DNA from: Desulfobacillus sp041396245
GTDB taxonomy: Bacteria > Pseudomonadota > Gammaproteobacteria > Burkholderiales > Rhodocyclaceae
Direction: 5' to 3'
Assembly (NCBI GenBank): GCA_041396245.1
Contig: JAWKYW010000010.1
Coordinates: 1-64,000 of the forward strand
DNA: 64,000 nucleotides
Shown here piece after piece: positions 18,716-26,297 of this stretch (position 1 is its first letter; the number at the start of each line of letters is the position of its first letter). The position numbers and the translations under genes are program-made. The notes beneath the pieces were generated by a model. That model worked only from the letters and a program-made list of their open reading frames with translations. It was not told where the DNA came from and ran no database searches.

Positions 18716-19289
18716 GGCTCGCCTCCTCGCGCTCCTTCATCACGATGTCGTAGGCCTCGCGCGCGGCGGCGACGTTGCCCTCCGCCACCTTGCCGGCGAA
18801 TTTCTCGCGGATGGCGGCGAATACCGATTCCAGCCGGACCTGGTCGCAGACCGCGGCGAAGCCGCCCAGCAGCGCAGCGTTCGGCAGCGGCCGGCCGACG
18901 TGCTTCAGCGCGAGTTCGCTGGCCGGAACCGTGCACAACAGGTCGGGGTGGAAGCCGGCGACGAATTCGCCGATGCCCAGCTCGGCGAAGCTGCGCGTGG
19001 AGTTGATGAGGATCAGGCCTTCGGTGGTGACGCCGCTGAAGAGGTCGACCTGGTGCAGCAGGGTCGGGTCCTGGATGATCAGGGCGTCGGGGTTCATCAC
19101 CGGCTCGCGCAGGCGGATTTCCTTGTTGTCGATGCGGCAGAAGGCCATCACCGGCGCGCCCATGCGCTCCGAGCCGAAGCTGGGAAAGGCCTGGGCGTGC
19201 CTGCCTTCGAGAAAGGCGGCGACGGACAGCATTTCCGCGGCGGAAACGACCCCCTGCCCGCCGCGACCGTGAATGCGAACCTGGAACAT
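18708..19289 (-). CDS. 2-oxoacid:acceptor oxidoreductase, gamma subunit
   Basis: This 193-residue gamma chain opens with the family motif RIHGRGGQGVVSAAEML and has the QAFPSFGSERMGAPV segment. It is the CoA-side subunit of the four-chain 2-oxoacid oxidoreductases. It is the first gene of the operon; no obvious regulator is next to it. Confidence 0.88.
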   Translation of the reverse strand: MFQVRIHGRGGQGVVSAAEMLSVAAFLEGRHAQAFPSFGSERMGAPVMAFCRIDNKEIRLREPVMNPDALIIQDPTLLHQVDLFSGVTTEGLILINSTRSFAELGIGEFVAGFHPDLLCTVPASELALKHVGRPLPNAALLGGFAAVCDQVRLESVFAAIREKFAGKVAEGNVAAAREAYDIVMKEREEASHA

Positions 19290-19361
19290 AGCGTGACCCT
19301 GCAGCGTGGATGGGGCGATTATGGGCGCGGAGGCGCCGCCGGGGCAACCTTGAACCGGACC

Positions 19362-20510
19362 CTATGCCGCCTGCCGTTCCTCGATCTGGCTGCCGAAGAG
19401 ATTCAGAAGGTCCATGCGCGTGATGATGCCGGACAGCCTGCCGGCATCATCGGTCACCGGTATGTGGTTGATGCCATGGCTGGCGAAGGTGGCGAACAGT
19501 TCGGCGACGTGGGTGTCCTCGCGCAAGGTAATGACGGGCGTGGTCATGATGTCGGCCGCCGTCGCCGGCGCCTTGCGCGGGGAAGTCAGCAGGCAGCGCA
19601 GGCGGCCGCGGCGGTTCCAGTTCCAGTCCGTGTTCTTCAGGAAGTCCGAAATGGCCACCATGCCGGAGACGCGGCCATCCCCGTCCACCACCGGCACGCC
19701 GCGAATGTTGCGCTGGCGCAGAACTTCCCAGGTGGCCGACAGTGGTGTCTGCGGCGACACCGAGGTCACATTGCGCGTCATGATGTCACGGCAGAAGACA
19801 GTACCCAGGGTGCGTTTCTGCCGGTTGATGGTCGCCAGCAGATAAATGCGTTCGAGGTCTTCTTCCGCCACGTCGATGAACGTGTCCATGCTTCTCAGGG
19901 CCGCGGCGATGTCCTCGTGCTCCGGCCTCGATCCGCGGGAGGATGCAAGCGGCAGGGCAGATGCGGCGGCCGGCTTCGGGCGCCGCAACGGATAATGCCT
20001 GCCGGGCAGCAGGTTGTTCAGAATCAGCGCGACGAGCAGGAGAAACACGACGTTTACGCCGACCACGGCAAACACGTAACTCCATCCCAGCGAATGAACC
20101 GGCTGCCCGCCGATGACGGCGAACAAGGCCGTGGCGCCGGCCGGCGGATGCAGGCAGCGCAGCCAGTGCATGCCCAGCATGGCCATGCCCAGGGCGGCGG
20201 CGGCCGCCAGCACCGGATTGGGCAAGAATTGCGCACAAAGGACGCCGGCTGCCGCCGAAATCAGATGGCCGCCCACCAGCGCCCAGGGCTGCGACAGCGG
20301 ACTGTGGGAAATGGCAAACAGCAGAACGGCGGACGATCCCATCGAGGAGACCACGAACGGCCGATGTTCGGCATGGGCCAGCAGCTGGCTGGCCCAGATG
20401 GTCGCGGCGATGGCCGCGAAGGCCGTCACGGCCGAAATGATCCGTTCCCGCCCGCTGAGCGGAGCCTGTTCGGGAAAGAGCAAGGAAACGAGAGCGTCGA
20501 GCCGCATCAT
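19362..20510 (-). CDS. HPP-family membrane protein with two CBS domains
   Basis: The N-terminal half has about four to five membrane helices of the HPP family, with HPPAGATALFAVIGG as the naming motif. The C-terminal half carries two CBS domains (DIMTRNVTSV...MVAISDFLK and DIMTTPVITL...IITRMDLLN) that would bind an adenosyl ligand. The HPP family has been linked to nitrite or other anion transport in plastids and cyanobacteria; here that is inference. Start 20510 was chosen over 20537, which lacks a ribosome site. Confidence 0.85.
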   Translation of the reverse strand: MMRLDALVSLLFPEQAPLSGRERIISAVTAFAAIAATIWASQLLAHAEHRPFVVSSMGSSAVLLFAISHSPLSQPWALVGGHLISAAAGVLCAQFLPNPVLAAAAALGMAMLGMHWLRCLHPPAGATALFAVIGGQPVHSLGWSYVFAVVGVNVVFLLLVALILNNLLPGRHYPLRRPKPAAASALPLASSRGSRPEHEDIAAALRSMDTFIDVAEEDLERIYLLATINRQKRTLGTVFCRDIMTRNVTSVSPQTPLSATWEVLRQRNIRGVPVVDGDGRVSGMVAISDFLKNTDWNWNRRGRLRCLLTSPRKAPATAADIMTTPVITLREDTHVAELFATFASHGINHIPVTDDAGRLSGIITRMDLLNLFGSQIEERQAA

Positions 20511-20593
20511 CCACCCAGCCTGTAAATGGCCGCACATGCTAACGGCGGCCGGCCGGGGGGTGAATAACCTCTATGGAGTAGCCCGAAAAGGAC

Positions 20594-20622
20594 AAGGGGC
20601 TGGATGAACCATCCAACCCCTT
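20594..20622 (-). terminator. hairpin next to the displaced tRNA-Lys 3' end
   Basis: AAGGGG-C-TGGAT pairs with ATCCA-A-CCCCTT across a 5-nt loop. It follows the tRNA 3' remnant at 20632-20650 at the same distance as the terminator after the intact tRNA-Lys, so it may be the original terminator. Confidence 0.6.
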
Positions 20623-20631
20623 GAATTTTCT

Positions 20632-20650
20632 TGGTAGGCCGTACTGGATT
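20632..20650 (-). repeat. attachment-site copy of the tRNA-Lys 3' end (attR-like)
   Basis: Nineteen bases identical to the last 19 bases of tRNA-Lys including CCA (21812-21830). With the intact tRNA it frames a 1.2-kb segment, the usual mark of tRNA-targeted integration. Confidence 0.8.
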
Positions 20651-20717
20651 CCGCCAGGCATCTGGGCGGTTCCGGGGTTGTATCAGCGGCTGCGGGTGGC
20701 GAGGAGCCGATCCGGGC

Positions 20718-20746
20718 CTGACAAACATATCATTAGGAGATATAAT
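20718..20746 (+). promoter_or_regulatory. sigma70 promoter of the TumE/TumA-like pair
   Basis: CTGACA (20718-20723), a 17-bp spacer and TATAAT (20741-20746). The expected transcription start (about 20753) coincides with the GTG start codon, pointing to a leaderless mRNA. ATATC/GATAT half-sites between the hexamers could form an operator. Confidence 0.75.
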
Positions 20747-20752
20747 TAGATC

Positions 20753-21124
20753 GTGCCGAAGCGAACCGACCCCACGCTGGATACGCTGCTCGACCTGGAC
20801 GGCTTCACGCTGTTTTTCGAGAACGGTTCCTGGGCCAAGGGGCGGGTCTGGCTGATCGAGCCGGACGAAGCGCGGCCGCACGGCATCCGCTATGAGCTGA
20901 CGCTGCATGACCGCAGCAGCCGGCGCCTGCTCGGCTTCGACAACGCCCACGCGGTGCCGCGGCCGGGCGGCAAGTTTGTCGAGCAGCCGCGGGTGTATGA
21001 CCATTTTCACCGCGGGCCGAAGGATCCCGGCCGGCCCTACCGCTTCGTCAATGCCGGCAAGCTGGTCGAGGATTTCTGGAAGGCGGTCGCGGAAGTCATG
21101 AAGGAAACAGGAGAAGAGCTATGA
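20753..21124 (+). CDS. TumE-like toxin (DUF6516 type)
   Basis: This 123-residue protein has the PKRTDPTLDTLLDLDG... RVWLIEPDEARPHGIRYELTLHDRSSRRLLGFDNAH pattern I associate with TumE-type toxins, found next to a MarR-like HTH antitoxin. The start is a GTG that may be the first base of the mRNA; AGGAGA is 13 bp upstream, but under the promoter call it would not be transcribed. The stop overlaps the next gene's ATG by 4 bp. The mode of action is not known to me. Confidence 0.7.
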   Translation: MPKRTDPTLDTLLDLDGFTLFFENGSWAKGRVWLIEPDEARPHGIRYELTLHDRSSRRLLGFDNAHAVPRPGGKFVEQPRVYDHFHRGPKDPGRPYRFVNAGKLVEDFWKAVAEVMKETGEEL

Positions 21125-21537
21125 GCGCAGCCAAAACCCTCCGCGTGGGCATCATGCCCTTCGAGCGGATCAAGGCCTACACCATCGCCATCGCCCGCGG
21201 CGAGCACAAGCGCCGCGCCGACGAGCCCAAGGTGTGGTTTACCTCCATGAAGTCGTTCGCCAACGTGCTCTCGGACGAGAACCAGGCGCTCCTGCGCGTC
21301 ATCTTCGACCGCAAGCCGCAGTCGATCAGCGAACTCGAAGGCCTGACCGGCCGCAAGGCAAGCAACCTCTCGCGCACCCTGCACACCATGGAGCGCTACG
21401 GCCTCGTTCGCCTCGAAGGCGGCGCCCAGGGGCGCGGCCGGCAGGCGGTGCGGCCGGTGGCGGTGGCGCGGGCGGTGAGCCTGAAGCTGGAAATCGCGGA
21501 AGGGCTTGGGCGCACGGCTGAAAGGCGCGCGGCGTAG
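21121..21537 (+). CDS. TumA-like HTH antitoxin/repressor
   Basis: This 138-residue protein has a winged-helix part: QSISELEGLTGRKASNLSRTLHTMERYGLVRLEGG reads as helix-turn-helix plus wing. It matches the MarR-like regulators paired with TumE toxins. ATGA overlap with the toxin gene supports coupling, and it probably represses the promoter at 20718. It lies inside the tRNA-Lys-bounded segment. Confidence 0.72.
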   Translation: MSAAKTLRVGIMPFERIKAYTIAIARGEHKRRADEPKVWFTSMKSFANVLSDENQALLRVIFDRKPQSISELEGLTGRKASNLSRTLHTMERYGLVRLEGGAQGRGRQAVRPVAVARAVSLKLEIAEGLGRTAERRAA

Positions 21538-21598
21538 GGGGGCGGGTTTATCCCCCTACGGAAGCGTCATCTCTTCAATCACACAAACCCCGCCTGCC

Positions 21599-21727
21599 TT
21601 GACTTCACACGGGGAGAAATCCCGCGACATCTGCAAGATCCAGATGCAGCTCGACCACCAGACACTGCGAATAACCGGGCACTACGTCAGAAGCCGCCGC
21701 CGGGAGAAGGTCGAGCCGACGAAATAG
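21599..21727 (+). pseudogene. remnant of a tyrosine integrase C-terminus
   Basis: About 40 codons read SRDICKIQMQLDHQTLRITGHY and then VRSRRREKVEPTK before a TAG. This looks like the end of a phage/island tyrosine recombinase (the usual QLGH.TL.TTE.YVR..RGEKV.PTK pattern), including the His and the Tyr nucleophile. Nothing upstream of it in this frame is integrase-like. Its place next to the tRNA 3' end is where an island integrase normally sits. No peptide is assumed to be made. Confidence 0.5.
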
Positions 21728-21740
21728 GGCTCGAAAACGC

Positions 21741-21776
21741 AGAATTGCGGAGCAAGCCCGGAATTGCGGAGCAAGA
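21741..21776. repeat. short direct repeat next to tRNA-Lys
   Basis: The word GAATTGCGGAGCAAG occurs twice in tandem (21742-21756 and 21761-21775), separated by CCCG. It lies between the integrase remnant and the tRNA terminator. Confidence 0.7.
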
Positions 21777-21778
21777 GA

Positions 21779-21804
21779 AAGGGCCTGCATTACTGCAGGC
21801 CCTT
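21779..21804 (-). terminator. intrinsic terminator of tRNA-Lys
   Basis: An 11-bp perfect stem (21779-21789 with 21794-21804, loop of 4) lies 7 bp beyond the tRNA 3' end, followed on the minus strand by TCTCTTGC, which has few Ts. Confidence 0.75.
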
Positions 21805-21811
21805 GATTTCG

Positions 21812-21887
21812 TGGTAGGCCGTACTGGATTTGAACCAGTGACCAACGGATTAAAAGTCCGCTGCTCTACCAGCTGAGCTAACGACCC
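21812..21887 (-). tRNA. tRNA-Lys(TTT)
   Basis: This 76-nt tRNA on the minus strand starts GGGTCGTTAGCTCAG. The anticodon loop is CTTTTAA (anticodon TTT), the T arm is GGTTCAAATCC and CCA is encoded. The acceptor stem pairs with two G-U pairs. Its 3' 19 bases are duplicated at 20632-20650. Confidence 0.97.
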
Positions 21888-21901
21888 CCGAAGAACCGCG
21901 G

Positions 21902-21930
21902 ATTATAAAAGCCGGCCTGCGCAGTGTCAA
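21902..21930 (-). promoter_or_regulatory. consensus sigma70 promoter of tRNA-Lys
   Basis: On the minus strand, TTGACA (21925-21930), exactly 17 bp, then TATAAT (21902-21907). The tRNA 5' end is 15 bp beyond the -10 box. Confidence 0.9.
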
Positions 21931-21955
21931 TTTCCCGGGCGGTTTTCCGCGCGAT

Positions 21956-23068
21956 TCACGCCTCCTGCGTCATGCGCCAGTACTGGTACTTCATTGTCGC
22001 GGCGGCGCCGGCGACGATGGCGACGAAGGTCAGGATCGAGCCCATGGCCAGGGTCGAGAAGCCGGTGATGCCCTGGCCGATGGTGCAGCCCATCGCCAGC
22101 ACGCCGCCGATGCCCATCAGCACGGCGCCGATGGCATGGTTGAGGAAATCGCCGCCCGAGATGAACCACTCGATGCGGAAGTTGCCGCTGAAAAGGGCAT
22201 ACAGGAGGGAGCCGACGATGACGCCCGCCAGGGCGACGACGCCGAAGTTGATGTTGGCGAGGTTGCCCGGCGCCATCAGGTAGCGCACCGAGTCGCCCAT
22301 CGGGCTGATGAAGGTGAAGGATTGCACCTCGACGCGGCTGGGCAGGGCGTCGGCCATCTCCGCCCATTCCTTCCAGGCGCCGCCCATCGAGCCGCCGGTG
22401 ATGTACCAGCCGGCCACCACGGCCAGGCCGACCACGATGCCGGCGAGGACATTGTCGAAGTTGCCGCGGAAATCGGCCGAGGCGAAGGCGAAAACGGTCA
22501 GCACGAGGCCGACGGCGATGGCCGTGCCGAGCTTCGCCGCCATGCCGCCGCCGAAGACGTCGCCGAGGGCCTGGCTTGGCATGCCGGCCCCGGTAAGATC
22601 GACCGTCGTTGCGGCGATCCAGGGGTGGAAGACGCTGCCGTAGAAATCGGTCCATAGCATGAGATAGGCGCAGAGCGAGGCGATGACCAGCACGACGAGC
22701 GACTTGAGGTTGCCGCCGCCGATGCGCACCAGGGTCTTGTTGCCGCAGCCCGAAGCGAAGGTCATGCCGACGCCGAACATCAGGCCGCCGAGGATGTGGC
22801 GCAGCCAGGCGAAATTGGGCGAGCGATAGGGCGGGAAAGTGGCGTTGCCGATGGTGGCTGCGCCCGTACCCTCGAGCGCGGCGACGCCGAGGACGGCCAC
22901 GGCGATGGCGAACAGCCAGGCCCGCAGGCGCCCCGTGTCGCCCATGTTCACCCAGTCCGAAACGGCGCCCATGGTGCAGAAATTGGTCTTGTTCACGACC
23001 GCGCCCAATATCACGGCGATGACGAAAACCGACAGCAGGACCTGGTTGTGGATGGTGAGTTGTTCCAT
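21956..23068 (-). CDS. YeeE/YedE-family (TsuA-like) sulfur-compound transporter
   Basis: This integral membrane protein of 370 residues has about nine helices. The three conserved cysteine motifs of the family are visible: NKTNFCTMGAVSDW, FASGCGNKTL and MGCTIGQGITGF. In TsuA the equivalent cysteines relay thiosulfate across the membrane. No TusA/TsuB-type small protein is adjacent. GGGGGAAAG precedes the ATG. Confidence 0.87.
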   Translation of the reverse strand: MEQLTIHNQVLLSVFVIAVILGAVVNKTNFCTMGAVSDWVNMGDTGRLRAWLFAIAVAVLGVAALEGTGAATIGNATFPPYRSPNFAWLRHILGGLMFGVGMTFASGCGNKTLVRIGGGNLKSLVVLVIASLCAYLMLWTDFYGSVFHPWIAATTVDLTGAGMPSQALGDVFGGGMAAKLGTAIAVGLVLTVFAFASADFRGNFDNVLAGIVVGLAVVAGWYITGGSMGGAWKEWAEMADALPSRVEVQSFTFISPMGDSVRYLMAPGNLANINFGVVALAGVIVGSLLYALFSGNFRIEWFISGGDFLNHAIGAVLMGIGGVLAMGCTIGQGITGFSTLAMGSILTFVAIVAGAAATMKYQYWRMTQEA

Positions 23069-23186
23069 GCTTTCCCCCTCGTGGTGCGCCTGCTTCTTGC
23101 CGGCACAGTCAGCGGATTCTAAAGAAACCGCTGTCCTCGTGGATTAGTCTTGCTTGGTCTGGCATAACCGCACTGAATTCGAGCAA

Positions 23187-23876
23187 TTAAGCCGCCCTGT
23201 AGCGGGTGGGATCGGGCAGGCCGGCCGAGGCGAAGCCGGCATGGCGCAGGCGGCAGGCGTCGCACAGGCCGCAGGCGGCGCCGGTTTCGTCGGCCTGGTA
23301 GCAGGAGACGGTGAGGGCGTAATCGACGCCGAGGGCACTGCCGCGGCGGATGATGTCGGCCTTGGACAGCGCGATGAGGGGGGCATGGATGGAGAGCCGG
23401 GCGCCCTCGACCGCGGCCTTGGTGGCGAGGTTGGCCATGGCCTCGAAGGCGGCGATGTACTCCGGCCGGCAATCTGGATAGCCGGAGTAGTCCACCGCGT
23501 TCACGCCGACGAAGATGTCGTTCGCCCCGAGCACCTCGGCCCAGGCCAGCGCCAGCGAGAGCATGACGGTGTTGCGCGCCGGCACGTAGGTGGCGGGGAT
23601 GCCCGGCGCGATCCCCCGCATCGGCACGTCGATGGCGCGATCGGTGAGCGCGGAGCCGCCGAACTGGCCGAGATCGACATCGACGACGCGATGTTCGCGG
23701 GCGCCGAGCGTCGCGGCGATGCGGGCGGCCGCCGCCAGTTCCGCCGCGTGGCGCTGGCCGTAGGCTACCGAGAGGGCGTGGCAGGCGAAGCCGTCGCTGC
23801 GGGCGATGGCCAGGACGGTGGCCGAATCGAGGCCGCCCGAGAGCAGCACGACGGCGCGTTTTTCATTTGCAGTCAT
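23187..23876 (-). CDS. queC: QueC, 7-cyano-7-deazaguanine synthase
   Basis: This 229-residue enzyme has an N-terminal PP-loop ATP motif LLSGGLDSATVLA and a C-terminal zinc-binding cysteine cluster (CYQADETGAACGLCDAC). It converts carboxydeazaguanine to preQ0 for queuosine synthesis. queE lies 420 bp away on the same strand, with a MoaD-like gene between them on the other strand. Confidence 0.94.
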   Translation of the reverse strand: MTANEKRAVVLLSGGLDSATVLAIARSDGFACHALSVAYGQRHAAELAAAARIAATLGAREHRVVDVDLGQFGGSALTDRAIDVPMRGIAPGIPATYVPARNTVMLSLALAWAEVLGANDIFVGVNAVDYSGYPDCRPEYIAAFEAMANLATKAAVEGARLSIHAPLIALSKADIIRRGSALGVDYALTVSCYQADETGAACGLCDACRLRHAGFASAGLPDPTRYRAA

Positions 23877-23930
23877 CGGGTTTGATGCCGGTCAATTATG
23901 CGGAGCGGGCTAGAACATACCATGCGCGCC

Positions 23931-24212
23931 ATGATCGAGGTCGAAGTCCATCTCTACAACAGCCTGGTGCGGTTCGTGCCGAAATTCGAGCCGATGCGCC
24001 TGGCCCTGCCCGAGGGCGCGGCGCCGGCCGAGGTCGCGCGGCGGCTGGGCATTCCCGAGCGGGAGATTTTCGCCGCCTGGCGCAACGGCCACAACATCCT
24101 GAAATCCTTCGGCGGCAGCTTCGAGGATGGCGTCGTCCTCGACGACGGCGACCGCCTGGCGCTGTCAGGGCCGATTCCCTTCTCGCGGGCCTACGGCGCG
24201 CCGGTGTGCTGA
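23931..24212 (+). CDS. MoaD/ThiS-like ubiquitin-fold protein without the Gly-Gly tail
   Basis: This 93-residue protein has a beta-grasp pattern: IEVEVHLYNSLVRFVP, then LPEGAAPAEVARRLGIP and DGDRLALSGPIPF. MoaD and ThiS end in Gly-Gly, but this one ends RAYGAPVC, with a C-terminal cysteine. It may be a sulfur-carrier relative with another chemistry, or a protein-binding module. The start could also be 23922. It sits alone between queC and queE on the opposite strand. Confidence 0.6.
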   Translation: MIEVEVHLYNSLVRFVPKFEPMRLALPEGAAPAEVARRLGIPEREIFAAWRNGHNILKSFGGSFEDGVVLDDGDRLALSGPIPFSRAYGAPVC

Positions 24213-24220
24213 GGCCGGCT

Positions 24221-24290
24221 CGTCATGCCCGCGCAAGCGGGTATCCGGGGTTCCAGGACTCGTTGGATTCCCGCTTGCGCGGGCATGACG
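24221..24290. repeat. CGTCATGCCCGCGCAAGCGGG inverted repeat
   Basis: The left arm CGTCATGCCCGCGCAAGCGG is mirrored by CCGCTTGCGCGGGCATGACG across about 25 bp. It is the common proteobacterial CGTCATxCCCGC type. It lies between the MoaD-like gene and queE, and may act as a two-way terminator for these convergent genes. Confidence 0.8.
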
Positions 24291-24294
24291 GCGT

Positions 24295-24948
24295 CTAGCG
24301 TCCCCTTTCGCTTCCCCAGATGAGCTTGTGCAGCTGCAGCTGCACCCGCACCGGCAGCCTGTCGCGCAGCACCCATTCGGCGAGCTGCTTCGGATCGAGC
24401 CGCCCGGCCACCGGCGAGAGCAGCACCGGGCAGATTGCATCCAGCCGCCGTGCCGCGAGGACTGACTTTGTCCAGACGTAATCGGCTTCGTCCGAGAGCA
24501 CGATCTTGAGCTCGTCGCGGTCGTTCAGCAGCGCGAGGTTTTCCCAGCGGTTCCTGTCGGCTTCCCCTGATGCCGGCGCCTTGAGGTCCATGATGCGCGA
24601 GACGCGCGGGTCGACGGCGGAAATGTCCAGCGCGCCACTGGTTTCCAGGGAGACGGAGTAGCCGGCGTCGCACAAGGCCGCGAGCAGCGGCAGGCAGGCC
24701 TTCTGCGCCAGCGGCTCGCCGCCGGTGACGCAAACCTGGTGCGTGCCATGGCGGGCCACCGCGATCAGGACGTCGCCGAGCGTCATCGTTTCGCCGCCGG
24801 AGAAGGCGTAGTCGGTGTCGCACCAGGCGCAGCGCAGCGGGCAGCCGGTGAGGCGGACGAACACCGTCGGCAGGCCGGCGCGGCTGCTCTCGCCCTGCAG
24901 GGAATGGAAGATCTCGGTGACGCGGAGCGTGGCGGAAAGATCGGTCAT
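24295..24948 (-). CDS. queE: QueE, 7-carboxy-7-deazaguanine synthase
   Basis: This radical SAM enzyme of 217 residues has the cluster motif CPLRCAWC (CxxxCxxC), the N-terminal EIFHSLQGESSRAGLPTVFVRL segment and TGGEPLAQ. It makes carboxydeazaguanine in queuosine synthesis. A copy of the 24-bp motif lies inside (24446). It is 61 bp downstream of cpoB on the same strand, a common neighbour in this lineage. Confidence 0.93.
   Translation of the reverse strand: MTDLSATLRVTEIFHSLQGESSRAGLPTVFVRLTGCPLRCAWCDTDYAFSGGETMTLGDVLIAVARHGTHQVCVTGGEPLAQKACLPLLAALCDAGYSVSLETSGALDISAVDPRVSRIMDLKAPASGEADRNRWENLALLNDRDELKIVLSDEADYVWTKSVLAARRLDAICPVLLSPVAGRLDPKQLAEWVLRDRLPVRVQLQLHKLIWGSERGR
24446..24469 (-). 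repeat. 24-bp bipartite motif, copy 5
   Basis: Both halves exact on the minus strand. In queE it is read as Lys-Ser-Val-Leu-Ala-Ala-Arg. Confidence 0.85.
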
Positions 24949-25009
24949 GCTGCCGGCCGGATTGCTGGCGCGGCGTTCGCGCCGCGGTCGGAAGGTTGCG
25001 CCGCCTGAC

Positions 25010-25747
25010 CTATCGGCGCCTGGCCAGGCGCTGCCTGGCGACGGCCGCCGCGGCGCTGGCGGGATACTTGGCGACGAGGGTTTGCAGCGTCTTTTTCGCC
25101 TCCCTGGCCTTGCCGGTTTCCTGCTGGCAGTTGGCCTGGCCGAGCAGCGCATCCGCTGCCTTGGCGTCGTCCGGCCAGGTGGCGACCAGCTTGCCGAAGA
25201 GCGCGATGGCCTTGCCGTACTCGCCGATCTGGTAGTGCGCGCTGCCGGCCCAGTAGTGCGCCGAGGGCTGGAGGGAACTGGCCGGATAGGCCTCGATGAA
25301 GGCGAGGAAGGCGCCCAGCGCATCCTTGTGCTTGCCCGATTTGAAGCGGTTCAGCGCCGCTTCGTAGTCCCGCGTTTCCGCCGCCGGATCGGCTGCCGCG
25401 GCACTGGCGGGGCCGTTAGGCACGGACTGCGCTTCCAGCTTGCGCAGGCGGGTGTCGAGATCGACATAGAAATCCCGCTGACGCTTCTGCGTCGTCTCGA
25501 TCTCGTGCGTCAGCACCTCGACCTGGCCGCGCAGCCTGGCCACCTCCGCCTTGAGCGCCTCGATCTGGTTGGCCAGGTCGATCTGGCCGCGCGAGGCGGC
25601 CTCCAGCTTGTCCATCCGGGCATTGACTTCCGTGCGCAGCACTTCGACGCGCTTGCGCGCCTCGTCGTCCTCGAAAAGCGCCTGCGCCGGCAGGACGACA
25701 GCCAGCAAAAGCAGCGGCAGCAGGCGCGGCGGGCGCACGGCGCGCAT
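25010..25747 (-). CDS. cpoB: CpoB/YbgF, Tol-Pal-associated periplasmic protein
   Basis: This 245-residue protein has a signal peptide (about residues 1-23). An N-terminal coiled coil (RTEVNARMDKLEAASRGQIDLANQ and on) trimerises, and a C-terminal TPR domain holds three repeats (YEAALNRFKSGKHKDALGAF...). CpoB links peptidoglycan synthesis to Tol-Pal during division. It follows pal after 3 bp. Confidence 0.93.
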   Translation of the reverse strand: MRAVRPPRLLPLLLLAVVLPAQALFEDDEARKRVEVLRTEVNARMDKLEAASRGQIDLANQIEALKAEVARLRGQVEVLTHEIETTQKRQRDFYVDLDTRLRKLEAQSVPNGPASAAAADPAAETRDYEAALNRFKSGKHKDALGAFLAFIEAYPASSLQPSAHYWAGSAHYQIGEYGKAIALFGKLVATWPDDAKAADALLGQANCQQETGKAREAKKTLQTLVAKYPASAAAAVARQRLARRR

Positions 25748-25750
25748 CGC

Positions 25751-26278
25751 TCAGAACTCGCCGGTGTAGAGCATGTCGTCGCGGCGGTTCTGCGACCAGC
25801 AGGCCTCGTTGCCCTCGCCGCAGCGCGGCTTTTCCTCGCCCAGGCTGACGGCCTCGACCTGCTCTTCGCGGGCGCCGAGCAGCAGCAGCATCTTCTTCAG
25901 CGCCTCGGCGCGCTTCTGGCCGAGCGCCAGGTTGTATTCGCGGCTGCCGCGCTCGTCGGCGTTGCCCTGGATGAGCATCCTCACCTTCGGGTTGGCGACG
26001 AGAAAGCGGGCATGGGCCTCGACCAGCGACTTGAATTCGTCCCTGATGACGTAGCTGTCGTAGTCGAAGAAGACGCTGCGCTGGGCCAGCACGCCCTGCT
26101 TCACCGCGGCCAGGGCCGTTCCCATGGGATCGCCGGTGGTGACCGGCTTGACTTCGGCGCCCTCGATCTTCCGTGCGCCGCGGTCTTCCACCGGGGCGCC
26201 GGACTGCTCGGGATCCACCGTGGTGCCGCAGCCGGCGATCAGGGCCGCTCCCAGAATAATCATCAATTCCTTGCGCAT
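25751..26278 (-). CDS. pal: Pal, peptidoglycan-associated lipoprotein
   Basis: This outer-membrane lipoprotein of 175 residues has a lipobox LIAGC near residue 17 and an OmpA-like C-terminal domain with the motif IQGNADERGSREYNLALGQKRA, which binds diaminopimelate in the wall. Start 26278 has GGAG upstream; 26284 and 26290 are alternative in-frame ATGs. It is between tolB and cpoB. Confidence 0.95.
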   Translation of the reverse strand: MRKELMIILGAALIAGCGTTVDPEQSGAPVEDRGARKIEGAEVKPVTTGDPMGTALAAVKQGVLAQRSVFFDYDSYVIRDEFKSLVEAHARFLVANPKVRMLIQGNADERGSREYNLALGQKRAEALKKMLLLLGAREEQVEAVSLGEEKPRCGEGNEACWSQNRRDDMLYTGEF

Positions 26279-26297
26279 GGTCATCTCCAATTGAATG

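Noticed and set aside
20594..21887. Insertion sequence at tRNA-Lys
   Set aside because: No transposase and no terminal inverted repeats; the duplicated tRNA 3' end indicates site-specific integration instead.
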